A stretch of 52,211 bases of DNA from Candidatus Saccharibacteria bacterium. GTDB taxonomy: Bacteria > Patescibacteriota > Saccharimonadia > Saccharimonadales > Saccharimonadaceae. Position numbers and translations under genes: made by a program. The stretch is from the NCBI GenBank assembly GCA_016789455.1, contig JAEUQU010000001.1, positions 97,710-149,920 of the forward strand, given 5' to 3'. This document shows, one piece after another, positions 32,511 to 41,574 of the stretch (position 1 is its first letter; each line of letters starts with the position of its first letter). The notes below the pieces were generated by a model. It ran no database searches, was not told where the DNA came from, and saw only the letters and a program-made list of their open reading frames with translations.

Positions 32511-33698
32511 TTAATAGCGGCGCAGTATGCCGCCGACACCCCGCACGCGCTGTATCAGCCGGCGGGCAGCCTGCCCCGGGCGCAGGGCCGTTTTGTCCTG
32601 AGCGGCAGTGGCAGTGCCTTCGATGATCGAGGCAAAGACCGCCTCGTAATGGTCGGCCATGATCGCGGCCGAGAAGCGCTCTACCACATGGCGGTGGCAA
32701 TCTTCGGGACGGATGGTATCAAGCCGGTCGACGGCTGCCGCCATATCACTGAGCGTGTCCACGACAAAGCCGGTCTTACCGTGCTCCACTACCTCTGGCA
32801 CCGAGCCGCGGCGCAAGGCCAGCACCGGCGTGCCGCAGGCCATCGCTTCGGCCATGGCCAAGCCGAATGGCTCCTCCCACTGAACGGGCATCATGAAAGC
32901 CTTGGCCTTCTGGTAATAGCGCACTACCTGCTCTTGGGCGACAAAACCGAGAAAGAGAATCTTTTCATTCAGTTGCGGCCGAATATGTTGTTCAAAATAC
33001 CCTTGGTGCTCCGGGGGTACGCGACCGATGATATAGAGCTGACGGTCGGTCATCTGCGCCACCTGGATCGCCTCTTTGACGCCCTTTTCCGGCACGATAC
33101 GGCCAGCGAACAACAGGTATTCGTCATGCGCTTCCTCGCTGTAGGTGAAACGGTCCAGATCGATGCCGTTATAGACAGTGGCGGCATATGGCAGGTCGGG
33201 TGCGGACTGGCGTTGATTCTCGGAAATTGAAATAAAGTACTGGTTGGGAGTCTGGTATGTCTCGAGCATCTCGCGCATCCAGGGCGAAATTGGATCGTGC
33301 AGCGTGTACGCTACCTTCACATCCGGATATTGATGTACAAAAGGCAACGCCATTTCAAAGTGGTGAAAATGCAGCAGGTCGTATTCGCCGCGGCTGGCGC
33401 GCTCGAACATTTCGCGCACAAAAATAGAGTCCCACAGACCCGGAGCGTTGTGGGCCAATGCTTCGCTGTCGCCAAGCATAGCCTCAAATTCATCATAATC
33501 TTTTACGCGCGCCCGCTGGTTCAGCGTTACCACGCTGCTGGCGCGAAGGTGGGTGCCGATCGGGCCATAATAATCCACCGTGTGGCCGCGTTGCACCAAC
33601 TGCTCGGTGATGGCGACCGCCAGGTCGATAGGCGCGTAAATCATGCTTTCCGGACGCGGTGCCGGAATATAACCGCGCACGATAGTGGCTATTTTCAT
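32511..33698 (-). CDS. Family 4-type glycosyltransferase
   Basis: 395 residues, GT-B fold. The N-terminal domain has YIPAPRPESMIYAPIDLAVAITEQLVQRGHTV and HFHHFEMALPF; the C-terminal donor domain has LLFAGRIVPEKGVKEAIQVA and PFGLAMAEAMACGTPVLALRRGSVPEVV, the EX7E motif of retaining GT4 enzymes. It likely adds a sugar in glycolipid or exopolysaccharide synthesis; donor and acceptor are unknown. Its promoter spacer contains a DnaA box. Confidence 0.9.
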   Translation of the reverse strand: MKIATIVRGYIPAPRPESMIYAPIDLAVAITEQLVQRGHTVDYYGPIGTHLRASSVVTLNQRARVKDYDEFEAMLGDSEALAHNAPGLWDSIFVREMFERASRGEYDLLHFHHFEMALPFVHQYPDVKVAYTLHDPISPWMREMLETYQTPNQYFISISENQRQSAPDLPYAATVYNGIDLDRFTYSEEAHDEYLLFAGRIVPEKGVKEAIQVAQMTDRQLYIIGRVPPEHQGYFEQHIRPQLNEKILFLGFVAQEQVVRYYQKAKAFMMPVQWEEPFGLAMAEAMACGTPVLALRRGSVPEVVEHGKTGFVVDTLSDMAAAVDRLDTIRPEDCHRHVVERFSAAIMADHYEAVFASIIEGTATAAQDKTALRPGQAARRLIQRVRGVGGILRRY

Positions 33699-33784
33699 TG
33701 CCTCTTCTGATTCTCCTGTTCAAAGTCAGTCCGCCGCTCTGCATGCACTATCACGTGCAAGGCCAGAAGCAAACCTAACAATTG

Positions 33785-33806
33785 ATTATACCACAACTTA
33801 TCCACA
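33785..33806 (-). promoter_or_regulatory. Extended -10 promoter with embedded DnaA box
   Basis: Minus-strand extended -10 TGG-TATAAT (TATAAT at 33785-33790). Directly upstream, within the region between -10 and -35, lies a perfect DnaA box TTATCCACA (33798-33806, plus strand). The -35 is poor. The leader to the GT gene is about 80 nt. Confidence 0.55.
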
Positions 33807-33869
33807 GGTGCTGTGGGCCGGAGTTGCTTTAAGCTACGCCTCCGGCCTGCATGCTATGCTAATTTCCGT

Positions 33870-34754
33870 ATGCGAGAAAGGATACCCATCGGCTCACTGC
33901 GCTACGATATCTGGCGGAAATACCGCTATTTCCTGGCTCTGACAGTATTTCTCGCGGCCGGCTTTTATATGGCCGGGGCGGTCTTTTCCCTGCCATTGCC
34001 AGAAGTGCACAACGTCACCGGCAATGACATCTCATTTCCACAGTGCGGCAAAGATTTCCCTAAAGGCCAGGCCTTTGGCGTCGTCGGCGTCAACGGCGGC
34101 GTCGCCACCCGCACTAACCCCTGCCTGAGCGAGCAGCTGCGCTGGGCGGCGGGCTCCAGTGGCATCGGCGTCGGACAGTTGCGCGTCCAGTTATATGTGA
34201 ATACCGGCAATCCGTACGATCCGACAGCGCCAAGCTGGCCTCGCGACCATGTCGATCCCTTGGGGAATCCGACCCGCAATCCACACGGCCGCTGCGACGG
34301 CACCGCCAGCCACGCTTGTGCCTGGCAGTACGGCTGGAACCGGTCGGTCGAGGCAGTGCACTTCCGCTTCAAGCCGGCCGCACGCGCGGCACACATGGTG
34401 CAGAACCCGCGCACCTACCGCTGGTGGCTGGATGTAGAGACTATGAACAGCTGGCAGGAAGGCTCACCAGAGGCCCTGGCCAGCAACCGGGCCGTACTGG
34501 AAGCGATGGCGGCGTTTTATCAGTACAACAAGCTGCACCTGGGCATCTATTCCACTTCGTACCAGCTGGGCAAAATCGTCGGCGAGCTGCCGTCGGACAG
34601 CCGCCTGCACGGCATCGATACCTGGCTGGCCGGCGGCGAGGACGCCGAATACGCCGCCACTAAATGCAACGACCCGCCCCTTACACGCGGCGGGCGGGTC
34701 GTTATGGTGCAGTACATCCGCGACAACTTCGACTTCAACTACTCCTGTCTGTAA
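33870..34754 (+). CDS. Membrane-anchored glycosidase-like protein (GH25/DUF1906-like fold suspected)
   Basis: 294 residues from the ATG at 33870. A TM anchor (about 16-38) is followed by VTGNDISFPQCG, VVGVNGGVATRTNPCLSEQLRWAAG, LQLYVNTGNP-like text, CAWQYGWNRS and YRWWLDVETMNSW, then LGIYSTSYQLGKIVG and DTWLAGG. The D in NDIS and the DVE triad at the end of a strand are placed as in GH25 lysozyme-like barrels. Four cysteines probably pair outside the cell. The promoter is an extended -10 (TGC-TATGCT) 9 nt before the ATG. It could act on peptidoglycan, but this is inference. Confidence 0.68.
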   Translation: MRERIPIGSLRYDIWRKYRYFLALTVFLAAGFYMAGAVFSLPLPEVHNVTGNDISFPQCGKDFPKGQAFGVVGVNGGVATRTNPCLSEQLRWAAGSSGIGVGQLRVQLYVNTGNPYDPTAPSWPRDHVDPLGNPTRNPHGRCDGTASHACAWQYGWNRSVEAVHFRFKPAARAAHMVQNPRTYRWWLDVETMNSWQEGSPEALASNRAVLEAMAAFYQYNKLHLGIYSTSYQLGKIVGELPSDSRLHGIDTWLAGGEDAEYAATKCNDPPLTRGGRVVMVQYIRDNFDFNYSCL

Positions 34755-36077
34755 CTACTCTTTTTCGAGGATACGCTTGGTCTCTACCTTATACAGCTCC
34801 ACGTTGGGCTGGTCAAAACTGTTGACGTTCATCAGGTGGCCCAGATACATCATTTCCAGCATCTTGAACTGCAGGTAGGCGCCGAGGGTGCGCTCGTCAA
34901 TCCGCTCCAGCATGACGGTCATGTTGGGCAGGGCGGCGTTATCGTAGGCGATCTTGGTGCCATGGTAGATGGCCTGCATGATGTCGCTGACACGGCGGCC
35001 CTGGATGATCGGCACCAGGCCCGGGAAGACGCGGTCGGCCTCACGCGGGATGGCGATGTCGTCACTCTCTCTGGTGTAGACAAACGTGGTAATCTTGTCC
35101 TTCGGCCCGCCCAGGTACAGCTGTCCCACAGAGTGCAGATCAGTCGAACCCAGCGACACCGTCGGGGTGATGCCGGCAAAGATGGTCTCACCTTCCAGCG
35201 ACTGCTCTTTGCCGACGCTCTCACCCATCAGCTGCCGGTACCACTTGCCCAGTGATTCCAGTTGCGGGTTAAAGAAGAAATTGTCGTTGATGACCGCTGA
35301 CTGTGCGTGATAATAGCCGATGACCGCCGCCGACTGCGCCGCCAGGTTGTCGCCATCCTGCTTCAGACAGTCGTCGCGCAGTTGCTGGGCTCCCTCGCGC
35401 AGGGCCACGATGTCACAGCCGATGGTCGCCAGTGGGAACAGCCCCACGGCCGACAGCACCGAGTAGCGCCCGCCCACCGTCGCCGGCAGGGCCAGCCGGT
35501 CGATACCGAGCTCGCCAGCCTGGTTCCACAGTGCCGACCCTTCGTCGGTGATGGCAACGACGCGCGACACCAGGGTGGACAGGTCGCCGAACCGCCCCTT
35601 CAGCGTCTGCATGATCACCTCGAAGTTGGCCAGCGTCTCCGTGGTGCCACCGGACTTGCTGATGACGCTGACAATCAGCTCTTCGGGTTTCTCCAGCTGG
35701 GCCGCCAGCGCGGTGAAGGCCCGCAGCCATTCCGGACTGGTCGTTTCGGCGAAGAGCAGTTTGGGCATACGCTCCGGACGCAGGCCGTCGGCGTAGCCGT
35801 ACAGCGCGTCATAGACCGCCTTGGTACCAAGGTTAGAGCCACCGATGCCGACGACGATATGGTATTTCAACGCATCATTGCGCAGCGCATGGGCCGTCTG
35901 CATGACGTGCTCCAGCAGCGCCTCGTCGCTTGGCAGCACCGCCGAACTCTCCGCAGCATCATAGACGCCACTGCCGATGACGCTGCGCAGCCGGTCGCTG
36001 TAGTCCTCGGTCGCTGCCAGCAGCTGCCTGAAATCTTCGTCGCTGTTCAGCTGTGGGTCGTACTGTAATGTAAGCAT
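34755..36077 (-). CDS. pgi: Glucose-6-phosphate isomerase
   Basis: 440 residues from the ATG at 36077 with an AAGGAG SD. Phosphate-binding VGIGGSNLGTKAV and ISKSGGTTET, catalytic-region GRYSVLSAVGLFPLA, GESVGKE, and NSFDQPNVELYK near the end are diagnostic of bacterial Pgi. It interconverts glucose-6-P and fructose-6-P. It is last in the pgl-gnd-zwf-pgi operon, so it can recycle fructose-6-P into the oxidative pentose phosphate branch. Confidence 0.96.
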   Translation of the reverse strand: MLTLQYDPQLNSDEDFRQLLAATEDYSDRLRSVIGSGVYDAAESSAVLPSDEALLEHVMQTAHALRNDALKYHIVVGIGGSNLGTKAVYDALYGYADGLRPERMPKLLFAETTSPEWLRAFTALAAQLEKPEELIVSVISKSGGTTETLANFEVIMQTLKGRFGDLSTLVSRVVAITDEGSALWNQAGELGIDRLALPATVGGRYSVLSAVGLFPLATIGCDIVALREGAQQLRDDCLKQDGDNLAAQSAAVIGYYHAQSAVINDNFFFNPQLESLGKWYRQLMGESVGKEQSLEGETIFAGITPTVSLGSTDLHSVGQLYLGGPKDKITTFVYTRESDDIAIPREADRVFPGLVPIIQGRRVSDIMQAIYHGTKIAYDNAALPNMTVMLERIDERTLGAYLQFKMLEMMYLGHLMNVNSFDQPNVELYKVETKRILEKE

Positions 36078-36126
36078 TCTCTTGTCTCCTTGCGTTATCG
36101 TCATTGCCTTAGTGTCTTACGCCGCG

Positions 36127-37563
36127 CTATCGCCAGCTGGCACCAGCCTTTTCGGCCAGCTCGTCGGCCGCCGCCGGCCCCCAGCTGCCGCCCGTATAAA
36201 ACTGCAGGCCGGTGCCGTCCTGACCCCAGCGCTGCACTACCGCCTCGATTATCCGCCAGCTGGCCAGTACTTCATCGGCACTGGCAAACAGCGTCTTGTC
36301 GCCGCGCAGCGCGTCCAGCAGTACCCGCTCATAGGCATCAGGATGGCCGCCCGGCGTGTCAAACGAGCGGTGATAGGAAAAGTCCATATGCACCGGCTCC
36401 ACCGCGTCACTCAGACCCGGCTTCTTGGCCAGCAGCTGCAGGCCGATGCCCTCGCCCGGCTGGATGCGGATGGTCAGGATGTTGTCATCTGTCAGGTGGC
36501 TTTCATCGGTGAAGTCGATGCGGATGTCAATCGTCTTCTCGGCCAGGGCCTTGCCGGTCCGCAGCAGTACCGGCACGCCGCGCCAGGCCTCAGTATCGAT
36601 GGAGAGGCGCAAGGCGGCGTACGTCTCGACGGTGCTGGTAGGATTGCCGGTTTCGTCGCGGTATGTGTCGTACTGGCCGCGCACGGCCTGCTCCGGCACG
36701 TCATCGGCGCTAATCGGCTGAATCGCCTCCAGCAATTCCAGCTTACGGGCATGGATGGCCTCCGAAGACAGGCTTTCCGGCTCGGCCATCGTCACCAGCG
36801 CCAGCAGTTGCAACACATGGCTCTGGATAAGGTCGCGCAGGGCGCCGGTCTGTTCATAAAAATCAGTGCGCCCCTCAATACCGATAGCTTCGGCAGCCGT
36901 CACCACTATCGATTTGACCGTCCCGGCATGCCAGGCCGTCCTGAACAGCGGGTTGCGGAAGCGGAAGGTCAGGATGTTCTGGGCCGTCTCTTTGGCCAGG
37001 TAGTGGTCGACACGGTAAATCTGCTCCTCGGTAAAATGCGTTGCCAGGTCGGCGATCAACTGCCGGGCAGAGGCCAGGTCGTAGCCAAAGGGCTTTTCTA
37101 TCAGCAGGCGGGATTCGGCCGCCTCATCATGGCGGCAGCCGCGCTGCAGGCCGCTTTCGCCCAGGCGCAGCGCCATCTGTGAGAACTGTTGGGCCGGTAC
37201 CGAGAGATAGAACAGGCGCGCCATACAGACGCCAGCTGCGTCTTCGGCGGTATCCAGCCGGTTGCGCAATCCCTGGTAATCCGCGCCGTTCATCATATCC
37301 ATGGTAACGATTTCCGTCCGGGCCCGCAGCCGCTCCAGCAGCGCCGGCTCGGCTTTCTCGCCCAACGTCTGTGCCAGTTTTTCAAAGACCGTCTCCACCT
37401 GCAGCTGGCGCCGGGTGGTGCCGATCAGCCGGAAGGTCTCCGGCAACAACTGGTACTTCTCCAGATAATACAGGGCGGGCAGCAATTTGCGGTTGGCCAG
37501 GTCGCCAGTGATACCAAAGATTACCAGGCTGGCCGGCGGCAATGTCGGCGCGGCATTAAGCAT
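36127..37563 (-). CDS. zwf: Glucose-6-phosphate 1-dehydrogenase
   Basis: 478 residues from the ATG at 37563 with an AAGGAG SD. The Rossmann start FGITGDLANRKLLPALYYL, EKPFGYD, the substrate loop RVDHYLAKETAQNI and KSIVVTAAEAIGIEGRTDFYEQTGALRD match G6PD. It makes 6-phosphogluconolactone with NADP(H) production. It overlaps the end of gnd by 8 bases; pgi follows after 49 bases. Confidence 0.97.
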   Translation of the reverse strand: MLNAAPTLPPASLVIFGITGDLANRKLLPALYYLEKYQLLPETFRLIGTTRRQLQVETVFEKLAQTLGEKAEPALLERLRARTEIVTMDMMNGADYQGLRNRLDTAEDAAGVCMARLFYLSVPAQQFSQMALRLGESGLQRGCRHDEAAESRLLIEKPFGYDLASARQLIADLATHFTEEQIYRVDHYLAKETAQNILTFRFRNPLFRTAWHAGTVKSIVVTAAEAIGIEGRTDFYEQTGALRDLIQSHVLQLLALVTMAEPESLSSEAIHARKLELLEAIQPISADDVPEQAVRGQYDTYRDETGNPTSTVETYAALRLSIDTEAWRGVPVLLRTGKALAEKTIDIRIDFTDESHLTDDNILTIRIQPGEGIGLQLLAKKPGLSDAVEPVHMDFSYHRSFDTPGGHPDAYERVLLDALRGDKTLFASADEVLASWRIIEAVVQRWGQDGTGLQFYTGGSWGPAAADELAEKAGASWR

Positions 37564-38479
37564 GTGGATTCTCCTTATTGATGGCATTGATGGCATGCCC
37601 GCCAAAACCGTTCCTGGTCGCAGCCAGCAGTTTGGTGCCGTAATTGACGCCGCCCTGGCGTGAGGCCAGCCGCACCGCCAGTGAGGCCGCCAATACCGGC
37701 GTCTCGATAGCCTGGGCCATGGCTGTCTCTACCGTCCAGCGCCCCTCGCCGGACTCCGCCACGAAGCCGTCGATGCCCTGCAGCTCGGGGTTCTGCTTCA
37801 GCACGGCCGCGATGATCGCATTCAGCCCGCTCTGCACGATACTGCCGTGTTGCCACAGTTCCGCCACTGCTGCCACATCCACCTCCGGGTAGTCTTTACC
37901 CTCCTTGAGCAGCCGGAACCCTTCGGCATAGGCCTGCATCAGCCCGTATTCGATGCCGTTATGGACCATTTTGACGTAGTGGCCGGCACCGCTGGGACCG
38001 ACATGGCCATAGCCACCGGGCTGCGACAGGGCTTGCAAAAGCGGCTCAATCTGTTCATACGCAGCCCTTTCGCCGCCTGCCATAGTGCAATAGCCATTAT
38101 CAAGTCCTAGTACACCACCGCTAGTGCCAACATCTACCAGTGGCACACCATAGGTAGCGCACCGCTCGGCGTGACGGCGAGTATCACGAAAATCGGAGTT
38201 GCCGCCATCAATGATGATGCTGCCCGGCTGCAACGTCGGCAGCAGCCGCTCCAGCTCATCGGTCACGCGGGAGGCTGGAATCATCAGCCAGATGACCGCT
38301 GGTACTGGCAGCAGGGCGGCCAGCTCAGTGGAATCGCCGGCAGCAGTAGCACCATAGGACACGGCCGTATCGATATTTTCCTGGTGATGGTCGGTCACTA
38401 CCACCTCATGCCCGGCCGCGAGCAGCCGCCGCACCATCGGCAGCCCCATCTTGCCCAGACCCACGAATCCTATTTTCAT
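37556..38479 (-). CDS. gnd: 6-phosphogluconate dehydrogenase, short NAD-type (GndA/YqeC-like)
   Basis: 307 residues, the short class (the E. coli Gnd is about 470). Rossmann IGFVGLGKMGLPMVRRL, IIDGGNSDFRDT, the VGTSGGVLGLDNGYC substrate loop and the catalytic GPSGAGHYVKMVHNGIEYG (K and N). It oxidatively decarboxylates 6-phosphogluconate to ribulose-5-P; short forms often prefer NAD. It overlaps pgl by 4 and zwf by 8 bases. Confidence 0.94.
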   Translation of the reverse strand: MKIGFVGLGKMGLPMVRRLLAAGHEVVVTDHHQENIDTAVSYGATAAGDSTELAALLPVPAVIWLMIPASRVTDELERLLPTLQPGSIIIDGGNSDFRDTRRHAERCATYGVPLVDVGTSGGVLGLDNGYCTMAGGERAAYEQIEPLLQALSQPGGYGHVGPSGAGHYVKMVHNGIEYGLMQAYAEGFRLLKEGKDYPEVDVAAVAELWQHGSIVQSGLNAIIAAVLKQNPELQGIDGFVAESGEGRWTVETAMAQAIETPVLAASLAVRLASRQGGVNYGTKLLAATRNGFGGHAINAINKENPHA

Positions 38480-39168
38480 GCCGCTTCCTCACTCCGCTCC
38501 GTCTGATCGGTGAAAATGACTACCCGCCCGGCCGCCTTCAGCGCCTGTGCCGGCTGCTGTTCCACCGTCAGCTCCTCATGGAACTCCTGTAGCGCGGGCA
38601 ACTTTTCTTCGCCTACCGCGTAGGCCACCGCCAGGTCCAGCTTGGCAATCGCAGGCGCGGTGATGGTGATGCGCTGGTAATCCGGCCCCTGGAAGCCCGC
38701 CACCAGCCGTTCACTCTGCAGCGCTTCGCTGCCAGGCAGCAACCCGGCGGTATGGCCGTCGGCACCGATGCCGAACAGCCCGACGCTGAACTCTGACTCG
38801 CGCAGCGCCACCTCGACCATCTGGCTGTACTTTTCAATTATCGTTGCAAAATCGTCATCGCCAAGCATCGGATAACAGACGAACTTTTCCGCCATGAAAC
38901 CGGCTTCGCGCAGCTTACGCCAATTGGCATCGGGGTGGTCCGGCAGCCCATAGCGCTCGTCCACCTGCAGCACCAGCAGCTTCTGTGAGGCGGGCAGGCG
39001 CGTCGATGCCCTGGCCGCCAGCGTTGCCGCCGAGCCGCCGGATACGAACCATACTACCCGCTTGCCTGCCGCAAGCGCTCCTCCGATTTCTCCAACCAGC
39101 CGGTCTACAGCCAGTTTTGCCGGCGTGACGGCAACGAATTCAATCCTGTCGATGGCAGTCCCCTCCAT
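38476..39168 (-). CDS. pgl: 6-phosphogluconolactonase
   Basis: 230 residues from the ATG at 39168. FVSGGSAATLAARA, LQVDERYGLPDHPDANWRKLRE and GLFGIGADGHTAGLLPGS are the NagB/DevB-type lactonase motifs. It hydrolyses the product of Zwf. First gene of the four-gene pentose phosphate operon. A -10 TATAAT (39179-39184) ends 10 nt before this ATG; the ATG at 39180 overlaps the -10 itself and cannot be the start if that promoter is used. Confidence 0.94.
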   Translation of the reverse strand: MEGTAIDRIEFVAVTPAKLAVDRLVGEIGGALAAGKRVVWFVSGGSAATLAARASTRLPASQKLLVLQVDERYGLPDHPDANWRKLREAGFMAEKFVCYPMLGDDDFATIIEKYSQMVEVALRESEFSVGLFGIGADGHTAGLLPGSEALQSERLVAGFQGPDYQRITITAPAIAKLDLAVAYAVGEEKLPALQEFHEELTVEQQPAQALKAAGRVVIFTDQTERSEEAA

Positions 39169-39217
39169 ATTCCTCCCCATTATAGTGCGGGGCGGCAGGA
39201 GACACCACTGCTCACGC

Positions 39218-40450
39218 TTACTTTTGGCTGCACAGCTGGGCTAAGTTGCCGTGATAGGCCATGGGTGCGGCCGCCTCGGAACAGATCTTAGGTGGAGCAG
39301 CCACCGCACTCCGGGCCTGTTTCTGCTGGCCGAACAGGCGGGCACCAAAAGCGCCCCACGGACTATCCGCCTCTGCCGAATCAGTCACTACTTCAAACTC
39401 GCCCCACTGCAGCTCGGCAGCCTTGGCCAGTTCGTTGTAGGCCTGCTCGCGGCTGGCAACGCCATCGATAAGCTTGCGGCGCAGCGCGCCTTCCTCGCCG
39501 TACAGATGCGCGCCGATGCCGTTCCTGATTTCGTCCTCGCTTATCTTGCGCCCCTCGGCGACATGCTTCACAAACAGATTGTAGTTATCGTTGACGCTTT
39601 CCTGAAAAATCGATAGCTCCTTCTCGCTCAGACGGCGGAAGGGGTTGCCGGCGTCCTTGCCCTCGCCCGCGGTAATATACATCTCCTCGATGCCGCCCTG
39701 CGTCACCACGCCGCCGCCCAGCAGGCCGCCATCGATGGCAGTCGGGTTGTTGTAGTACGTGAACGGCCCGAAGATGACGCCGATGCTGCCGATACCGGTG
39801 CCGGCATCCGCCAGTATCTTATCCGTGCCAGCCGCCGCCCAGTAGGCACCAGAGGCGGCATACCCTTGTACGTGCGCATAGACCGGGTTGCCGGTGCGGT
39901 CGCGGTACTGCTTGATGCCATCGCTGATGGCCTTTGAGCCGAAGATAGTGCCGCCAGGCGAATCGATTTCCAGGATGACACCGTCATAACCCTCATTGAC
40001 CGCTTCCAGCAGGCGGGCTTTGACATCGTAGCCATACACGGCTTCCGGCGCACCAAAGAGCGAGCCCAGGCTGTCTGACGGGTCGCTCGACCCCTCGATG
40101 GGACCCTTGAGCTTGATGGACAGCAACTGATGGGACGCTCCAGGCTCGCCATAAACAGAGTTGAGATAGCCCCCACCGGCAGCACCCGCCCCGCCCGCCG
40201 CCATGGCCCCCAGGATGATGAAGCCGATGATCATGCCGAAGAAGGCCAGTCCGGACCAGAAGCTGATGGCCAGCGTGGCCACCGATGAGACCACCGCCGT
40301 GCTTGAAGCCAACTTGAGCTGCTTGATGAAAAAGGATTCGTGCTTGTGGGGCTGCGGTTGCGGCACTGCGGGCGGGTGGGGCTGTGACTGTGTGCGTTCG
40401 CCCGTCTGCCTGCCGGCATGTCCGCCGCGTCCGTTTATTGGTGAGTCCAT
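39218..40450 (-). CDS. sppA: Signal peptide peptidase SppA-type serine protease (S49)
   Basis: 410 residues from the ATG at 40450 with an AGGGGA SD. A polar Gln/Pro/His N-terminus is followed by two close hydrophobic spans (about 47-90). The S49 domain has LEIDSPGGTIFGSKAI and the nucleophile in GYAASGAYWAAAGTDKI, plus the GSIGV segment. It digests signal peptides or membrane fragments. A -10 TATAAT lies at 40493-40498 with a leader of about 36 nt. It precedes pgl, with 49 bases between, and could be co-transcribed with it. Confidence 0.9.
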   Translation of the reverse strand: MDSPINGRGGHAGRQTGERTQSQPHPPAVPQPQPHKHESFFIKQLKLASSTAVVSSVATLAISFWSGLAFFGMIIGFIILGAMAAGGAGAAGGGYLNSVYGEPGASHQLLSIKLKGPIEGSSDPSDSLGSLFGAPEAVYGYDVKARLLEAVNEGYDGVILEIDSPGGTIFGSKAISDGIKQYRDRTGNPVYAHVQGYAASGAYWAAAGTDKILADAGTGIGSIGVIFGPFTYYNNPTAIDGGLLGGGVVTQGGIEEMYITAGEGKDAGNPFRRLSEKELSIFQESVNDNYNLFVKHVAEGRKISEDEIRNGIGAHLYGEEGALRRKLIDGVASREQAYNELAKAAELQWGEFEVVTDSAEADSPWGAFGARLFGQQKQARSAVAAPPKICSEAAAPMAYHGNLAQLCSQK

Positions 40451-40566
40451 GGCTGTTCCCCTATCTTTTTTGTTGCGTCGATGTTTCCCCTCATTATATA
40501 CTAGCCGGCTGATTTTGCGCACTGGCGTCAGTGCCGCGCTTGGAGTACACTCGAAGTGAAACAGTC

Positions 40567-41085
40567 ATGAAAACAAATATCCACCGCCCCGCCGGCCCCC
40601 GCACCATCATCCTGCTGATCATCTTTGTGGCGCTCGCCATCGCTGCCGCCCTGCTGTATACGCTGCAGGCAAGCGCCCAAGCCCGTGAGCGCGATGCCAA
40701 GCGTCTCAGCGACCTGAAGGTCATGCGCGGCGTCGTCGAACGCTACAATGATATCAACGGCAGCTATCCCTTGCCCTCCAACGGCAGCGGCACCTGGTCC
40801 GGCCACTGCCCGGATTATGGCGACAACGACGAGTTCATTACGAAAGTAGCGCCCGACTACATCGTCGAGCTGCCCAAAGACCCGCGCTTCGACACCGGCA
40901 GCCAGTGCTACCTCTATAATTCCAATGGCACCGACTACATGATAGTGGCCAACCGGGCCATGGAAAGCGCCTGCGGCAGTGACCTCGGCGACCCTTGCAA
41001 CAGCGACGAGCTGCAGGCCTTCGACCGCCCCAACGACCACAGCCCCAGCGCCGCAGTGTACAGCCCCGGTGCCCGCGACTGGTAG
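40567..41085 (+). CDS. Pseudopilin-like membrane protein without a prepilin motif
   Basis: 172 residues from the ATG at 40567. A TM helix (about 14-36: TIILLIIFVALAIAAALLYTL) continues into AQARERDAKRLSDLKVMRGVVERYNDINGSYP, the typical alpha1-helix and NGxYP of GspG-type pilin proteins. However, the G-F/E5 prepilin peptidase motif is absent, so it may stay membrane-anchored. The globular end has several Cys (HCPDYGD, QCYLY, ACGSD, PCNSD). It diverges from sppA. Confidence 0.72.
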   Translation: MKTNIHRPAGPRTIILLIIFVALAIAAALLYTLQASAQARERDAKRLSDLKVMRGVVERYNDINGSYPLPSNGSGTWSGHCPDYGDNDEFITKVAPDYIVELPKDPRFDTGSQCYLYNSNGTDYMIVANRAMESACGSDLGDPCNSDELQAFDRPNDHSPSAAVYSPGARDW

Positions 41086-41104
41086 TAATTTTTACCCATT
41101 TGCT

Positions 41105-41133
41105 TTGCAATAACGAGCTATAGATTTTATAGT
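41105..41133 (+). promoter_or_regulatory. Promoter of an orphan GC-rich gene
   Basis: -35 TTGCAA (41105-41110), a 17 bp spacer and -10 TATAGT (41128-41133); leader about 36 nt. Confidence 0.72.
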
Positions 41134-41175
41134 TACAAGTGTCAGCAGTTCCTCTGCAGAACGGATGATGGATTG

Positions 41176-41571
41176 ATGAGCTACACCTCGTCAGACGTCC
41201 ACTACGGCACGAAGATCAACAAGGCGGCCTGCCTGGGTGGCGCCCGGACCGATGCCATGTTCGACGTCGCCGCCGAGCGGTTGCTCGAACTGGCCGGCTG
41301 GACCGTCGACGGCCTCGACCGCTTGGCCTGCCCGACAGACGCCAACGAATGGGACGTCATGGGCATGGTCGAGCACCAGCGCCGCCGCCGACAGGTCACC
41401 AACTTTCCCAACAGCTCCTTCCTGCGCTCACGGGCGAAGGATTTCATGCCAGGGGAAACAGACCTGAAGGTCCTGGTAGCTGCTGCCTTCCACGAGGCAA
41501 AACGCCGGGCCAGGGCCATCCTGGACGCGCGGGCTGCCCGCAAGCAGGAAGACCTGGCCGCCTCCGCATGA
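41176..41571 (+). CDS. Orphan GC-rich protein, unrecognised
   Basis: 131 residues from the ATG at 41176. AWARTDAM-type helices (GGARTDAMFDVAAERLLELAGWTVDGLDRLACP), a central MGMVEHQRRRRQVTNFPNSS and a C-terminal Ala/Arg-rich helix (EAKRRARAILDARAARKQEDL). The basic centre could bind nucleic acid, but there is no family match. It is a single-gene unit with its own promoter and tandem GC hairpins after the stop. Codons are strongly C-ended. Confidence 0.62.
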   Translation: MSYTSSDVHYGTKINKAACLGGARTDAMFDVAAERLLELAGWTVDGLDRLACPTDANEWDVMGMVEHQRRRRQVTNFPNSSFLRSRAKDFMPGETDLKVLVAAAFHEAKRRARAILDARAARKQEDLAASA

Positions 41572-41574
41572 GCA

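Noticed and set aside
33785-33806. Replication origin
   Set aside because: Only one good DnaA box, no AT-rich unwinding region, and no dnaA, dnaN or rpmH nearby.
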